A DNA stretch of 30,634 nucleotides from an uncultured Porphyromonadaceae bacterium (GCA_900547555.1 URHG01000031.1:1-30634), one strand, 5' to 3'; counted from the stretch's first letter, positions 9,261 to 17,310 are shown. Numbers and translations are program-made. The notes: a model not told the origin generated them from the letters alone.

Positions 9261-9944
9261 ATGAAACCGATATGGCATCTTTTCTATAAAGAGTGGATCA
9301 AAACGCGGACGGCTTTCTTCTGCTCGCTTTTGGTAGGCGTGGGAGTCATGTTCTATATTTTCATCGGCGTGGAAAATAAAATCACGCTCATGGGGGCTAA
9401 AAATTATACCTTGAATATTCTTTACAGCAACCCGCCCGTCATCTATTATTCGCTGTTGCGCTATCTGCCGTTGCTCGCCGCCGTATGCATCGGCATATCG
9501 CAGTATGTTCCCGAAGTCGCCCAGCGGCGCATACGGCTCACATTGCACCTGCCGGTAGGCAATCGCACGCTTTTCGTCGGTATGGCTTTCTATGGATTGC
9601 TGCTCATCACGATTTTCAATGCGATCGTCCTCGGATTTTTCTTTTGGAAAAACAGTTCCATTTTTCCGGCCGAAGTTACCGCACCGGTACGTCATACCGT
9701 ATGGGGTTGGTTCCTCGCAGGATACTGGGTCTACAACTATATCGCTTTCACGGCATTGGAACCCAACCGCCTGCGCCAATTGTTTTATGCGCTGACCGGT
9801 GTCGCCGTACTCTCGCTCTATCTCTACGATGTGCCCTTTCACGGGGCTTACGGCTCGTCGACACCCGTCCTTGCGCTACTGGCGTTGCTTTCCTGCCCCC
9901 TTATTCTGTTCAGCGGATACCGATTAAATAAAGGAGAACGATAA
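9261..9944 (+). CDS. ABC-2-like permease, first copy
   Basis: A 227-residue inner-membrane protein with about six hydrophobic segments, starting 6 nt after the ATPase stop. It opens with an amphipathic HLFYKEWIKTR segment before the first membrane helix, a pattern common in ABC-2 type permeases whose N-terminal helix contacts the ATPase. It shares with the protein at 11194 the block RIRLTLHLPVG (there RIRLTLHLPIG), the FPAEVTAP/FPVEITVP segment and the C-terminal LNKGER/FNKGEL, showing the two are diverged copies. At about 227 residues it is near the minimal size for such permeases. Its stop overlaps the next start (TAATG). No substrate can be inferred. Confidence 0.8.
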   Translation: MKPIWHLFYKEWIKTRTAFFCSLLVGVGVMFYIFIGVENKITLMGAKNYTLNILYSNPPVIYYSLLRYLPLLAAVCIGISQYVPEVAQRRIRLTLHLPVGNRTLFVGMAFYGLLLITIFNAIVLGFFFWKNSSIFPAEVTAPVRHTVWGWFLAGYWVYNYIAFTALEPNRLRQLFYALTGVAVLSLYLYDVPFHGAYGSSTPVLALLALLSCPLILFSGYRLNKGER

Positions 9945-11197
9945 TGACACACAAGATACTGCACATCATCGCCGTTCTTTTCACGGCACTGGCCGCCGCA
10001 CTGATACTGCCTCGTTTTTGTAAAAACAACCGGTCGTATTTTTCTCATCTCTATTCCGAGGCGGTCTACTCCGAAATTCTGCAAGATTTCATTCTTTCCC
10101 ATTATGAATACACCCGGGAAAACGGCCAGATAAAAGCTTTCACGGCATACCGGGACACCCGGGGCAACCTCATCGACCGGGAGGCTCTCGACTCGCTCTG
10201 CCCGCTGAACAATGCCACACAACTGGCATTTGAAAACAACTTCCCCGACACAATCTGCGGACGGGCGGTTACCCCCCGGGAGGCAGAAGAAGCCGTTTTC
10301 CGCCATCGCATCTCCGCACCTTCGCTCGATTACGGACTCTATGACCTCATAGACCGTTACAGCTACCGGTCGCAGAAATTCAATACGCAAGACCTCATGC
10401 GGTTTACCCAAGAGGGCATAGAGTTTATTCTGCCCGAAAGCAACCGCATCGATACAGTAAAAACCGGATTGTTCAACCGGGCTTTGGCTCAAAACGACTT
10501 CGTCCCGCCGATGACCCGCATATGGTCGCCGGCCAACCGCACCGACCTCGAACAACAAGGTTTCTTCCTGAACGACAGTAAAGGGAATCTCTTCCGTCTT
10601 TCCATGTCCGAAGGCGCACCTGTCGTCGAGCGGCTCGACCGTCCCGACGACAAGGAAATACTCCTTATGAGTTTCTGCGATGAAGAAGACTTTCTCGCCA
10701 TTGCCGTTACGACCGACGGAAGCAGCTATCTATTGCCGCGCGACAGGTCGGGATACAATCGGTTGCCACTGCCCTCATTCTTAGGGAAAAGTGTATCTTT
10801 GTCGGGTAATCTGTTTTACTATTTCTTTACTCTCGAATCGGACGACTCGACGCAATATGTCGTTATCGACAAATCGTTACACCCCATAGATCGGTACGCC
10901 GCCGAACAGATAATCCCGGAATCGACATTCGATCTCTCGGCTTATCTTTTCCCGGTGCGTATCACGCAGTCGGCCTACACCGGTATCAAAGCCCGGATAG
11001 GCGATCCCGCCAAATTCCTGATCGTGAACCTTCTTCTGGCTCTGCTTACATTCTGCATACGCCGCCGGCAAAAATATTCCGTAGCGGTACAACTCATCGA
11101 TACACTCATTGTCGCACTATTCGGCATTTGCGGCATGGCGGGAGCATTCGCCATACCTTACCGCCGCAACGATAAAAAAGAAAAACATTCGATATGA
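9944..11197 (+). CDS. DUF4857-like membrane-anchored protein, first copy
   Basis: A 417-residue protein of a Bacteroidales family I believe is DUF4857 (from memory; a profile search is needed). One N-terminal membrane segment (residues about 5-25) is followed by about 330 mostly hydrophilic residues and two C-terminal membrane segments (FLIVNLLLALLTFCI and LIDTLIVALFGICGMAGAF). By the positive-inside rule the large domain should face the periplasm. The segment FFLNDSKGNLFRLSMSEGAP matches YFITDRDGGLFHLKMVKGAP in the second copy at 11877. The gene sits between the two permeases and overlaps both neighbours by 1 and 4 nt, so it is very likely a subunit of the same transporter. Function unknown; a periplasmic adaptor or sensing domain is possible. 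Confidence 0.7.
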   Translation: MTHKILHIIAVLFTALAAALILPRFCKNNRSYFSHLYSEAVYSEILQDFILSHYEYTRENGQIKAFTAYRDTRGNLIDREALDSLCPLNNATQLAFENNFPDTICGRAVTPREAEEAVFRHRISAPSLDYGLYDLIDRYSYRSQKFNTQDLMRFTQEGIEFILPESNRIDTVKTGLFNRALAQNDFVPPMTRIWSPANRTDLEQQGFFLNDSKGNLFRLSMSEGAPVVERLDRPDDKEILLMSFCDEEDFLAIAVTTDGSSYLLPRDRSGYNRLPLPSFLGKSVSLSGNLFYYFFTLESDDSTQYVVIDKSLHPIDRYAAEQIIPESTFDLSAYLFPVRITQSAYTGIKARIGDPAKFLIVNLLLALLTFCIRRRQKYSVAVQLIDTLIVALFGICGMAGAFAIPYRRNDKKEKHSI

Positions 11198-11874
11198 CAC
11201 GCACGCAAATAAAACATCTTCTCTATAAAGAGTGGCTCAAAACACGTTGGTTCGCCGCCGTGAGCCTTCTCTTGGGGATTATCCTCTCGATTTACTCCTG
11301 CATCGACGCCATTTCTTCATTTCACAGTCTGGGCGGTGCATTCTTCTACTCTACACTGCTATCGGGCAATATCTCTCTGATGGGTCAACTCAAATACCTG
11401 CCGCTGGGCGTGGCCCTGCTCATCGGTCTGTCGCAATTCATGCCCGAAATTACCAACAAACGCATACGCCTCACGCTGCACCTTCCCATCGGCGGGACGG
11501 CCGCCGTCTATACGATGGTGCTGTACGGCGTTGTTCTCTTTTTCTGTGCTCTGTTGCCGGCGATTCTCATCACGGCAATAACGATGGCGGGATGTTTTCC
11601 TGTGGAAATAACCGTACCTGCATGGCAGACACTGTTTCCCTGGTTGCTGGGAGGAATGACGAGTTATTTCTTTATCGCCATGATCGCATTCGAGCCTATC
11701 TGGAAATTCCGCTTTTGCTACATGCTTGTCGCTTACTTCGTTCTGCGATTCTTTTATCTCGGCTACGGCACGGGCAACGCCGTAACCGCTTATCCGATGC
11801 TACTGGTCATCACGCTTATATCCAGCCTGTCGGTCATCTATACGTCGCACCGTTTCAACAAAGGAGAACTCTGA
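11194..11874 (+). CDS. ABC-2-like permease, second copy
   Basis: A 226-residue inner-membrane protein with about six hydrophobic segments, diverged copy of the permease at 9261. Both start with a LLYKEWLKTR-like amphipathic stretch, and both carry QFMPEI/QYVPEV followed by the strongly conserved RIRLTLHLP block at the same distance from the start, then an (A/T)(F/L)EP segment and the same C-terminal tail type. The start overlaps the previous stop as ATGA. A pair of non-identical half-permeases served by one ATPase gene suggests a heterodimeric membrane core. No recognisable substrate motif is present. Confidence 0.8.
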   Translation: MTRTQIKHLLYKEWLKTRWFAAVSLLLGIILSIYSCIDAISSFHSLGGAFFYSTLLSGNISLMGQLKYLPLGVALLIGLSQFMPEITNKRIRLTLHLPIGGTAAVYTMVLYGVVLFFCALLPAILITAITMAGCFPVEITVPAWQTLFPWLLGGMTSYFFIAMIAFEPIWKFRFCYMLVAYFVLRFFYLGYGTGNAVTAYPMLLVITLISSLSVIYTSHRFNKGEL

Positions 11875-11876
11875 TT

Positions 11877-13094
11877 ATGGCAAAAATTGTACGATTTCTA
11901 TTGATACTGACGACCATCTTCACGCTGTCGTTCTACCTGCCGTCGCTCTACCGCCGGACAGTCGAAAAAAGACCGCTGAAAACAATGATTTATTTCAGCG
12001 AAGTATCGCGCGACTTCGTCATCGCCCGCGAAACCATCGACTCGGCCACACAGGAAGGCTCCATGCTCTATTACGATGGCCGGAACAATCTCCTTTCCGA
12101 AACGGAATACATGCAACTCCTGCCTTTCAACAACCGGAGAAAACTGAAACTCATGGGCATCATGCCCGATTCCCTCAACGGGGTGGAATTGACGACCGAC
12201 GTCCTGAAAAACGTGAAACGCAGCATGTTGATCGCCGACCGCTCATTCACGTATCAAATCGACCCGCTATTCGAGTCCGAACCCGAACGACTGGGCGTAA
12301 CCTTACCCGACGATCTTTTCCGCATCGGGAAAAACGGCATCGAATTTATCGATTGTGAAACGGGAGAGATACGGAAAGAAAAAAGCGATCGTTTCGAAGC
12401 AACCATGCAGGCAACCGGGTTCAAAGCTCCTGCGAGCGGTATTTACGGCATACCTTCTGTTATCAAACGATGGGACAGCGGTTACTTCATCACCGACCGC
12501 GACGGAGGGCTTTTCCACTTGAAAATGGTAAAAGGCGCTCCCTTCTGCCGGGAAATCGAGACGGGATTCGAAGTGAAAAATATCCGGTGTCATACCGATG
12601 AAGAGATATTCTGCCACCTGTTCGATACCGAAAACAACCTCTACGTCCTCACGACCGATTATACCTTGCACCGTCTTCCGGTAGAAATTCTGTCGGGACG
12701 TTGCTTTATGACATCGAACTGCTTTTTCCGCACCTACAAAACGACCGAGAAAGATTCGAGCATTCTATTCGTGCTCGACCCTTCATTCCGCTTCGTAGCC
12801 CGACATGCCGAAAAAATCGACCATTACAACGATACTCCCGAAGCCGGGTGGGAGAGAAGGCTGTTTCCTTTCTCCACGATGAAGACGCCGGGATATGCCC
12901 ACTTTATCCCCCTGTTCAACCCGATACGCGATTTCTGGCCCGTCAACGTAATATGCCTATTGGCTTGGGTCGTATCGAAACTCTACCGGCGACGTTCGTT
13001 GACACGCCCCGAAAACATAGGCGACGCTATCGTCATTCTCCTTTCGGGCCTTTACGGACTGATCGCCGTGTGGATATACCCCAACCGAAAATAA
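11877..13094 (+). CDS. DUF4857-like membrane-anchored protein, second copy
   Basis: A 405-residue protein paralogous to the one at 9944. The frame is open much further upstream (to 11232) but that part lies inside the permease gene; the ATG at 11877, 2 nt after the permease stop, gives the expected N-terminal membrane helix (VRFLLILTTIFTLSFYLP). The middle is a soluble domain, and two membrane segments (FWPVNVICLLAWVVSKLY and IVILLSGLYGLIAVWIY) close the protein. The topology and the motifs GIEFI, FITDRDGGLFHL and LPFNNRRKLKL repeat those of the first copy. The pair permease + DUF4857 has therefore been duplicated as a unit. Function unknown; presumably part of the same envelope transporter. 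Confidence 0.7.
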   Translation: MAKIVRFLLILTTIFTLSFYLPSLYRRTVEKRPLKTMIYFSEVSRDFVIARETIDSATQEGSMLYYDGRNNLLSETEYMQLLPFNNRRKLKLMGIMPDSLNGVELTTDVLKNVKRSMLIADRSFTYQIDPLFESEPERLGVTLPDDLFRIGKNGIEFIDCETGEIRKEKSDRFEATMQATGFKAPASGIYGIPSVIKRWDSGYFITDRDGGLFHLKMVKGAPFCREIETGFEVKNIRCHTDEEIFCHLFDTENNLYVLTTDYTLHRLPVEILSGRCFMTSNCFFRTYKTTEKDSSILFVLDPSFRFVARHAEKIDHYNDTPEAGWERRLFPFSTMKTPGYAHFIPLFNPIRDFWPVNVICLLAWVVSKLYRRRSLTRPENIGDAIVILLSGLYGLIAVWIYPNRK

Positions 13095-13129
13095 AAATCT
13101 ATACCTAACCCTATAAATCAAAAACAACT

Positions 13130-14002
13130 ATGGAGACAATCACAGTAAAAACCAAGAAACCCTCATTCATCGGATTCGCGGCATTTATGATCGTTCTTTT
13201 CACCATGCCCCTGGGACATGCCGCCATGATTATCATGGAAAAAACGCTGGGAGAGACCTATCTCACCCCCGCAGCATTCCTTTTGGGACTGGTCGGCGCC
13301 GCACTCGCCGTCTGGGGCTTTTATATGAAAAACGAGAATGCCGCGACTTTCTCGGGACTCATCGGAGGACTGATGGTATGGACCGGCTGGATCGAATTTA
13401 CCTTTGTTTACTACGCCCACCGTTACGATGTAGCACCGCTTATCGAAAACGGAGAAATCGCCACCAAACCCGAATACCTCATCATGATGTCGTCGATCGG
13501 TTTCTTCGCCATCGCCATGATGTTCTACATTTTCAGCGCACGCACCCGTTGCGTATTTTTCTGTTGGGTACAGAAAGTACTGCACATCAACCGTCATGAA
13601 GAATCCCTGCAAACGGTACACCGCAACCACTCCCTCACCACTTTTATGGAGACCAACTTGCTGTTGTGGGCCAGTTATATGCTGCTCATGTTCGCCTACG
13701 ACGACCATATTCTGGGCGACCGGCATCCGGTAACAGCTTTCATCGCATTCGGCAGTCTCGTATGGTCGGCCTATCTCTTCGTAAAACTCATGAAAATACG
13801 CAAAATCGGATATGCCATACGTTATGCGATTCCTACGGTAATTATTTTCTGGACCTTCGTAGAGATACTGGGCCGCTGGGATCTTTTTCACGAAATATGG
13901 GTGGAACCGGGAAAATACAAGACCGAAATCATCATCATGTTCGTCGTATTCCTGCTTTTCTCGGCATATCTGTTCTTCCGCAAAAAACATGAAACCAAAT
14001 AA
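13130..14002 (+). CDS. Polytopic inner-membrane protein of unknown function
   Basis: A 290-residue protein with about eight membrane segments (first FIGFAAFMIVLFTMPLGHAA, last IIIMFVVFLLFSAYLFF) and a lysine-rich C-terminal tail. I do not recognise the family. Notable polar residues lie near or in membrane segments: HAA in helix 1, WTGWIEFTFVYYAHRYD in helix 3, the HRNH motif near residue 165, and FVEILGRWD in a later helix. It follows the second DUF4857 gene by 35 nt in the same direction and precedes the LRR gene by 30 nt, so it is probably co-transcribed with the ABC cassette and may be a further membrane component. It lacks the amphipathic KEWxKTR start of the two permeases and does not look like a third copy. 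Confidence 0.65.
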   Translation: METITVKTKKPSFIGFAAFMIVLFTMPLGHAAMIIMEKTLGETYLTPAAFLLGLVGAALAVWGFYMKNENAATFSGLIGGLMVWTGWIEFTFVYYAHRYDVAPLIENGEIATKPEYLIMMSSIGFFAIAMMFYIFSARTRCVFFCWVQKVLHINRHEESLQTVHRNHSLTTFMETNLLLWASYMLLMFAYDDHILGDRHPVTAFIAFGSLVWSAYLFVKLMKIRKIGYAIRYAIPTVIIFWTFVEILGRWDLFHEIWVEPGKYKTEIIIMFVVFLLFSAYLFFRKKHETK

Positions 14003-14032
14003 AATCATTATCAACCTTTAATTCAGTTTTAT

Positions 14033-15286
14033 ATGAAAAAAGTCTTACTCTTTTCGGCATTCCTCGGCTGCTTTGCCCTGGGACATGCCCAAACCAAAAA
14101 CATTAAAGTAGAAACCGCCGGAACATTGAGTACCCTTATCCCGGCCGAAGAAGTATCTGCCCTTACATCACTGACGGTAAGCGGAAGTATCAACAAAACC
14201 GACCTCGATACCCTCAACGGTATGCCCGCCCTCACGACACTCGATCTGAGCCAAGCCAACATCGTTGCCGAAACCGTCGGGGAAGTTACTTATGCAGCCA
14301 ACACGATTCCGGAAGAGACATTTACCTTTAACAAAAATTTGACATCTGTCGTTTTTCCTAAATCTTTACAGGAAATTGAAACAGAAGCATTTTCTAATTG
14401 TATCAACATCACAGCTCTCGATTTCAGCTCTTGTCCCGAACTTACCGTAGTTGGTTACAGAGCTTTTGGTGGTATAGACAATCTGAAAAGTCTCTCTTTC
14501 AACGGCTGCGCCAAACTGACAACCATTGGTGATTATGCATTCTCCAATGACTTTTATATTGAATCGATAGACTTCACCGGTTGTTCGGCACTTTCTTCTA
14601 TCGGTTTGAATGCATTCAACAACGTACGAGAAGCTCTTACTACTCTCGATTTAAGCCCCTGCACTGCACTGACAGAAATAGGAAAAAGCAGTTTCAAATC
14701 TTTGAAGAAAATGACTTCACTCATTCTCCCCGAAAATATCGAAGTCATCGGTATGGGAGCCTTTTACGCATGCCACTCTCTCGAAACGATTACGATTCCT
14801 GCTTCGGTCGATTCGATAGCACCTCACTCTTTCGGCCAGCCCAAAGCATTAAAAACTGTTATTTGTAAAGGTATCAATACCAAGGCTGCCGAAATGGCTT
14901 TCTCCAACAACACATATGTATCTAGTCCTTCTACAAAACCTGCCGAGGAAAATTACAACGACAAAGGGTATAAACTCATCGTACCGAAAGGTTGTATCGA
15001 GACCTACCGTGCCGGCATCGAATGGGCTAAATTCCCCACCATCGAAGAAGCCGAATCGGGAGCCATCGACGCCACCGAAATTCTGAGCGACATACACGTC
15101 TATGCAGCCGGCAATGCCGTTGTCGTAGAGGGTGCTGCTGCCGGGACACAGGTATCGGTAATCGGTCTCAGCGGATATGCGGCTCAAAATGCAATAGCAG
15201 ACGGCTCGACGCTTTCCTTGACGATCGAACAAAAAGGTCTGTTCCTCGTAAAAGTCGGAAATTCCGTGTTTAAAGTAATACTTTAA
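14033..15286 (+). CDS. BspA-like leucine-rich-repeat (LRR_5) secreted protein with C-terminal sorting-type domain
   Basis: A 417-residue exported protein. Residues 1-19 are a signal peptide (FALGHAQ cleavage region) without lipobox cysteine. From about residue 95 to 275 it has seven or so BspA-type repeats of about 23 residues with the pattern L..I...AF..C..L..L.F, for example LQEIETEAFSNCINITALDF. The C-terminal 70 residues start near ATEILSDIHVYAAGNAVVVEG and end GLFLVKVGNSVFKVIL, resembling the C-terminal domains (type IX sorting or DUF6383-like) on many Bacteroidales surface proteins; I could not test which. The repeat region is visibly more A+T-rich than both ends. It is likely cell-surface and adhesive or ligand-binding. 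It is the last gene before a strong hairpin. Confidence 0.85.
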   Translation: MKKVLLFSAFLGCFALGHAQTKNIKVETAGTLSTLIPAEEVSALTSLTVSGSINKTDLDTLNGMPALTTLDLSQANIVAETVGEVTYAANTIPEETFTFNKNLTSVVFPKSLQEIETEAFSNCINITALDFSSCPELTVVGYRAFGGIDNLKSLSFNGCAKLTTIGDYAFSNDFYIESIDFTGCSALSSIGLNAFNNVREALTTLDLSPCTALTEIGKSSFKSLKKMTSLILPENIEVIGMGAFYACHSLETITIPASVDSIAPHSFGQPKALKTVICKGINTKAAEMAFSNNTYVSSPSTKPAEENYNDKGYKLIVPKGCIETYRAGIEWAKFPTIEEAESGAIDATEILSDIHVYAAGNAVVVEGAAAGTQVSVIGLSGYAAQNAIADGSTLSLTIEQKGLFLVKVGNSVFKVIL

Positions 15287-15305
15287 TTGTTTTTTCCCTT
15301 GCAGA

Positions 15306-15347
15306 ACAGCCCCGCGAGCCGGTTTGCTCGCGGGGCTGTCTCATTTT
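15306..15347 (+). terminator. Rho-independent-type terminator after the LRR gene
   Basis: A perfect 14-bp inverted repeat (ACAGCCCCGCGAGC at 15306-15319 and its complement at 15326-15339) with a 6-nt loop CGGTTT lies 20 nt after the LRR stop. The tail CTCATTTT is only weakly T-rich. It closes the long run of same-strand genes that begins at the left edge. Confidence 0.8.
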
Positions 15348-15385
15348 CCCCATGTTATAAAAAAACAAGAATTGCAGAGATTCGT

Positions 15386-15425
15386 AAAAACGATAAAGGT
15401 CGTCGACTGAATATCAACGACCTTT
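15386..15425 (-). terminator. Terminator of tRNA-Asn
   Basis: On the minus strand, just past the tRNA 3' end, the inverted repeat AAAGGTCGT / ACGACCTTT (15417-15425 and 15395-15403) with a 13-nt loop is followed by a T run (the A5 at 15386-15390 on the plus strand). This is a standard intrinsic terminator layout for a monocistronic tRNA gene. Confidence 0.65.
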
Positions 15426-15428
15426 TCG

Positions 15429-15502
15429 CTCTTCAGGTAGGACTTGAACCTACGACCCTCTGATTAACAGTCAGATGCTCTAACCGACTGAGCTACTGAA
15501 GA
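15429..15502 (-). tRNA. tRNA-Asn(GUU)
   Basis: A 74-nt cloverleaf on the minus strand. The acceptor arms TCTTCAG and CTGAAGA pair over 7 bp with discriminator G, and no CCA is encoded. The D-arm contains AGCTCAGTCGGTTAGAGC. The anticodon arm TCTGA-CTGTTAA-TCAGA places GTT at the anticodon, hence asparagine. The T-arm reads GTAGG-TTCAAGT-CCTAC. All stems are intact, so the gene should be functional. It stands alone between the LRR gene and the divergent protease gene. Confidence 0.97.
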
Positions 15503-15527
15503 AGATAACATTCCTAAAAATGCACGG

Positions 15528-15558
15528 CAAAAGTAATGCGTTATTTCCAATTATGCAA
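15528..15558 (-). promoter_or_regulatory. Bacteroidota-type promoter for tRNA-Asn
   Basis: On the minus strand TACTTTTG (15535 to 15528) matches the TAnnTTTG -7 box exactly, and TTGC (15558 to 15555) sits 19 nt upstream at the -33 position. Transcription would begin near 15521, about 18 nt before the tRNA 5' end. The region is shared with the oppositely directed protease promoter. Confidence 0.65.
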
Positions 15559-15566
15559 TATATTTG
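15559..15566 (+). promoter_or_regulatory. Bacteroidota-type -7 box for the S41 protease gene
   Basis: TATATTTG is an exact TAnnTTTG match ending 31 nt before the ATG at 15598. The -33 region is poor (only a TG pair near 15537). It directly abuts the -33 element of the divergent tRNA promoter. Its position argues that the upstream in-frame ATG at 15520 is not the start. Confidence 0.6.
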
Positions 15567-15597
15567 TGGAAAATTTTCTTTCTCTTGTTTGAATTTA

Positions 15598-17310
15598 ATG
15601 ATTGACGATATGCTCAAAATACCGTTTTTCCGCCCTCTTTTGACTCTTTCTTCCCTGTTATTTTTCACGGGAAACATCTCGGCCCAAAATAACGACCGGA
15701 CTTTCGAAACAGCCAAAAACATATCGGTATTCAATTCGGTACTGAAAGAACTGAATACCCTGTACGTCGATACGTTCGATCTCGACAAGATGGTAGAGAA
15801 AGGCATCAATACCATGCTCTACACGCTCGACCCGTACACGACCTACATTCCCGAAACCGAAACCGAAGATTTCAAATTCATGACCACCGGCGAATACGGC
15901 GGCATAGGTTCGCTCATTACCTACCGCGACAGTTTCACCTACATAGCCGAACCCTATGAGGGATTGCCCGCACAACTCAGCGGATTGAAAGCCGGAGATA
16001 AAATACTCCGCGTCGATTCGGTCTCGGCCGTCGGATTGCCCTCCGACAAAGTCAGCGAACGGCTGAAAGGGCCGGCCAATACGATCGTGCGTATCGTCGT
16101 GGAACGTCCCTACACGCTCGATACGCTTACCTTCGACGTCGTCCGTAAAAAAATCACCCTTCCGGCCGTACCCTATTACGGCGTGCGTGAAGGCGGTGTC
16201 GGATACATTTACCTGCAAAGTTTCACCGATAAAGCCGCTTACGAGGTAAAAGAGACTTTCCTCGACTTGAAAAAGAACCATCGTATCGAGTCTCTTATCC
16301 TCGACCTGCGGGGCAATCCCGGCGGTATTCTCGATGAGGCACTGCAAATCATCAACTATTTCGTTCCCAAAGGTACCGAAATCTTATCGACACGCGGTCG
16401 CATCGGCCAATGGGACAAAACCTATAAAACCACCCAAAAACCGATCGACGAGAAAATTCCTTTGGCAATCCTCATCAACAGCGAATCGGCATCGGCCTCC
16501 GAAATCGTCTCGGGAACGTTACAAGACCTCGACCGAGCCGTCGTTATCGGCGAACGGTCGTTCGGCAAGGGGCTTGTACAGACCACACGCCCTCTGCCCT
16601 ATAACGGTATGATAAAAATCACCACATCGAAATATTACATACCCAGCGGACGTTCGATACAGGCCATCGACTATTCGCACCGCAACGCCGCCGGCCGTCC
16701 CGAACGCATTCCCGACAGCCTCACGACGGCCTACACCACTGCCGGAGGGCGTATCGTACGCGACGGCGGAGGAATTACCCCCGATGTAAAAATAGAGCTG
16801 CCACAAATCCCCAATATCGTGTTCTATCTGGTAAACGATATGTACACGTTCCGTTTTGCCACACAATATGCACAGAAACACGATACCATCGCCCCGATCG
16901 AAAGATTCGTCATCACCGATGAAATATACGACGAATTCAAAGAATATGTCAAAGACAAAGGCTTCACTTACGACCGTCGTACCCAGAAAGTTCTCGAAGA
17001 ACTGCGCAAATGGGCCGAATTTGAAGGGTATCTCTCCGATATAGACGTAGAAATAGATTCTCTGTCGAAAAAACTGTCGCACAATCTCGATCATGATTTC
17101 GCCAACTTCCGCAAGGAAATCGCCGAACAGCTGGCTTTCGAAATCGTCAAACGGTACTATTACCAGAAAGGCGAAATCTGCGAGAGTCTGAAAAACGATC
17201 CTATCGTGGAACGTGCCGAGGAGATACTGCTCGACCCGCAACAATATCGGGCGATATTGCAGCCGGCCGGCAAATCCAAACCGTCCGAAGAAAAAAGCAA
17301 GAAACAATGA
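15598..17310 (+). CDS. C-terminal processing peptidase, S41 family (CtpA-like)
   Basis: A 570-residue periplasmic serine protease that trims C-termini or unfolded envelope proteins. The frame opens earlier at 15520, but a -7 box at 15559-15566 puts the transcript start after it; ATG at 15598 (or 15610) gives a signal peptide ending NISAQ. Domain order is an N-terminal helical segment with VEKGINTMLYTLDPYTTYIP, a PDZ domain about residues 95-185 (GGIGSLI, GLKAGDKILRVD), and the S41 core. The catalytic dyad is Ser299 in SASAS and Lys324 in FGKGLVQT, spaced 25 apart as in Prc/CtpA. YGVREGGVGYIYLQSF and LILDLRGNPGG are further core motifs. About 160 C-terminal residues are charged and helical. 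It overlaps the Nudix gene by 4 nt. The natural substrates are unknown. Confidence 0.92.
   Translation: MIDDMLKIPFFRPLLTLSSLLFFTGNISAQNNDRTFETAKNISVFNSVLKELNTLYVDTFDLDKMVEKGINTMLYTLDPYTTYIPETETEDFKFMTTGEYGGIGSLITYRDSFTYIAEPYEGLPAQLSGLKAGDKILRVDSVSAVGLPSDKVSERLKGPANTIVRIVVERPYTLDTLTFDVVRKKITLPAVPYYGVREGGVGYIYLQSFTDKAAYEVKETFLDLKKNHRIESLILDLRGNPGGILDEALQIINYFVPKGTEILSTRGRIGQWDKTYKTTQKPIDEKIPLAILINSESASASEIVSGTLQDLDRAVVIGERSFGKGLVQTTRPLPYNGMIKITTSKYYIPSGRSIQAIDYSHRNAAGRPERIPDSLTTAYTTAGGRIVRDGGGITPDVKIELPQIPNIVFYLVNDMYTFRFATQYAQKHDTIAPIERFVITDEIYDEFKEYVKDKGFTYDRRTQKVLEELRKWAEFEGYLSDIDVEIDSLSKKLSHNLDHDFANFRKEIAEQLAFEIVKRYYYQKGEICESLKNDPIVERAEEILLDPQQYRAILQPAGKSKPSEEKSKKQ

Noticed and set aside
8256..9842. 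528-codon open frame on the minus strand across the ATPase and permease genes
   Set aside because: It is antisense to well-supported plus-strand genes and has no family motifs; long antisense frames are common here because codon use of the true genes avoids stops in that frame.
11232..11876. Upstream extension of the second DUF4857 frame through the second permease gene
   Set aside because: The extension overlaps a well-supported permease in another frame and has no hydrophobic pattern; the ATG at 11877 restores the expected membrane anchor.
14033..15286. LRR repeat block as a possible mobile or phage-tail element
   Set aside because: The frame is intact with a signal peptide and C-terminal domain, and there are no transposase, integrase or flanking repeats.
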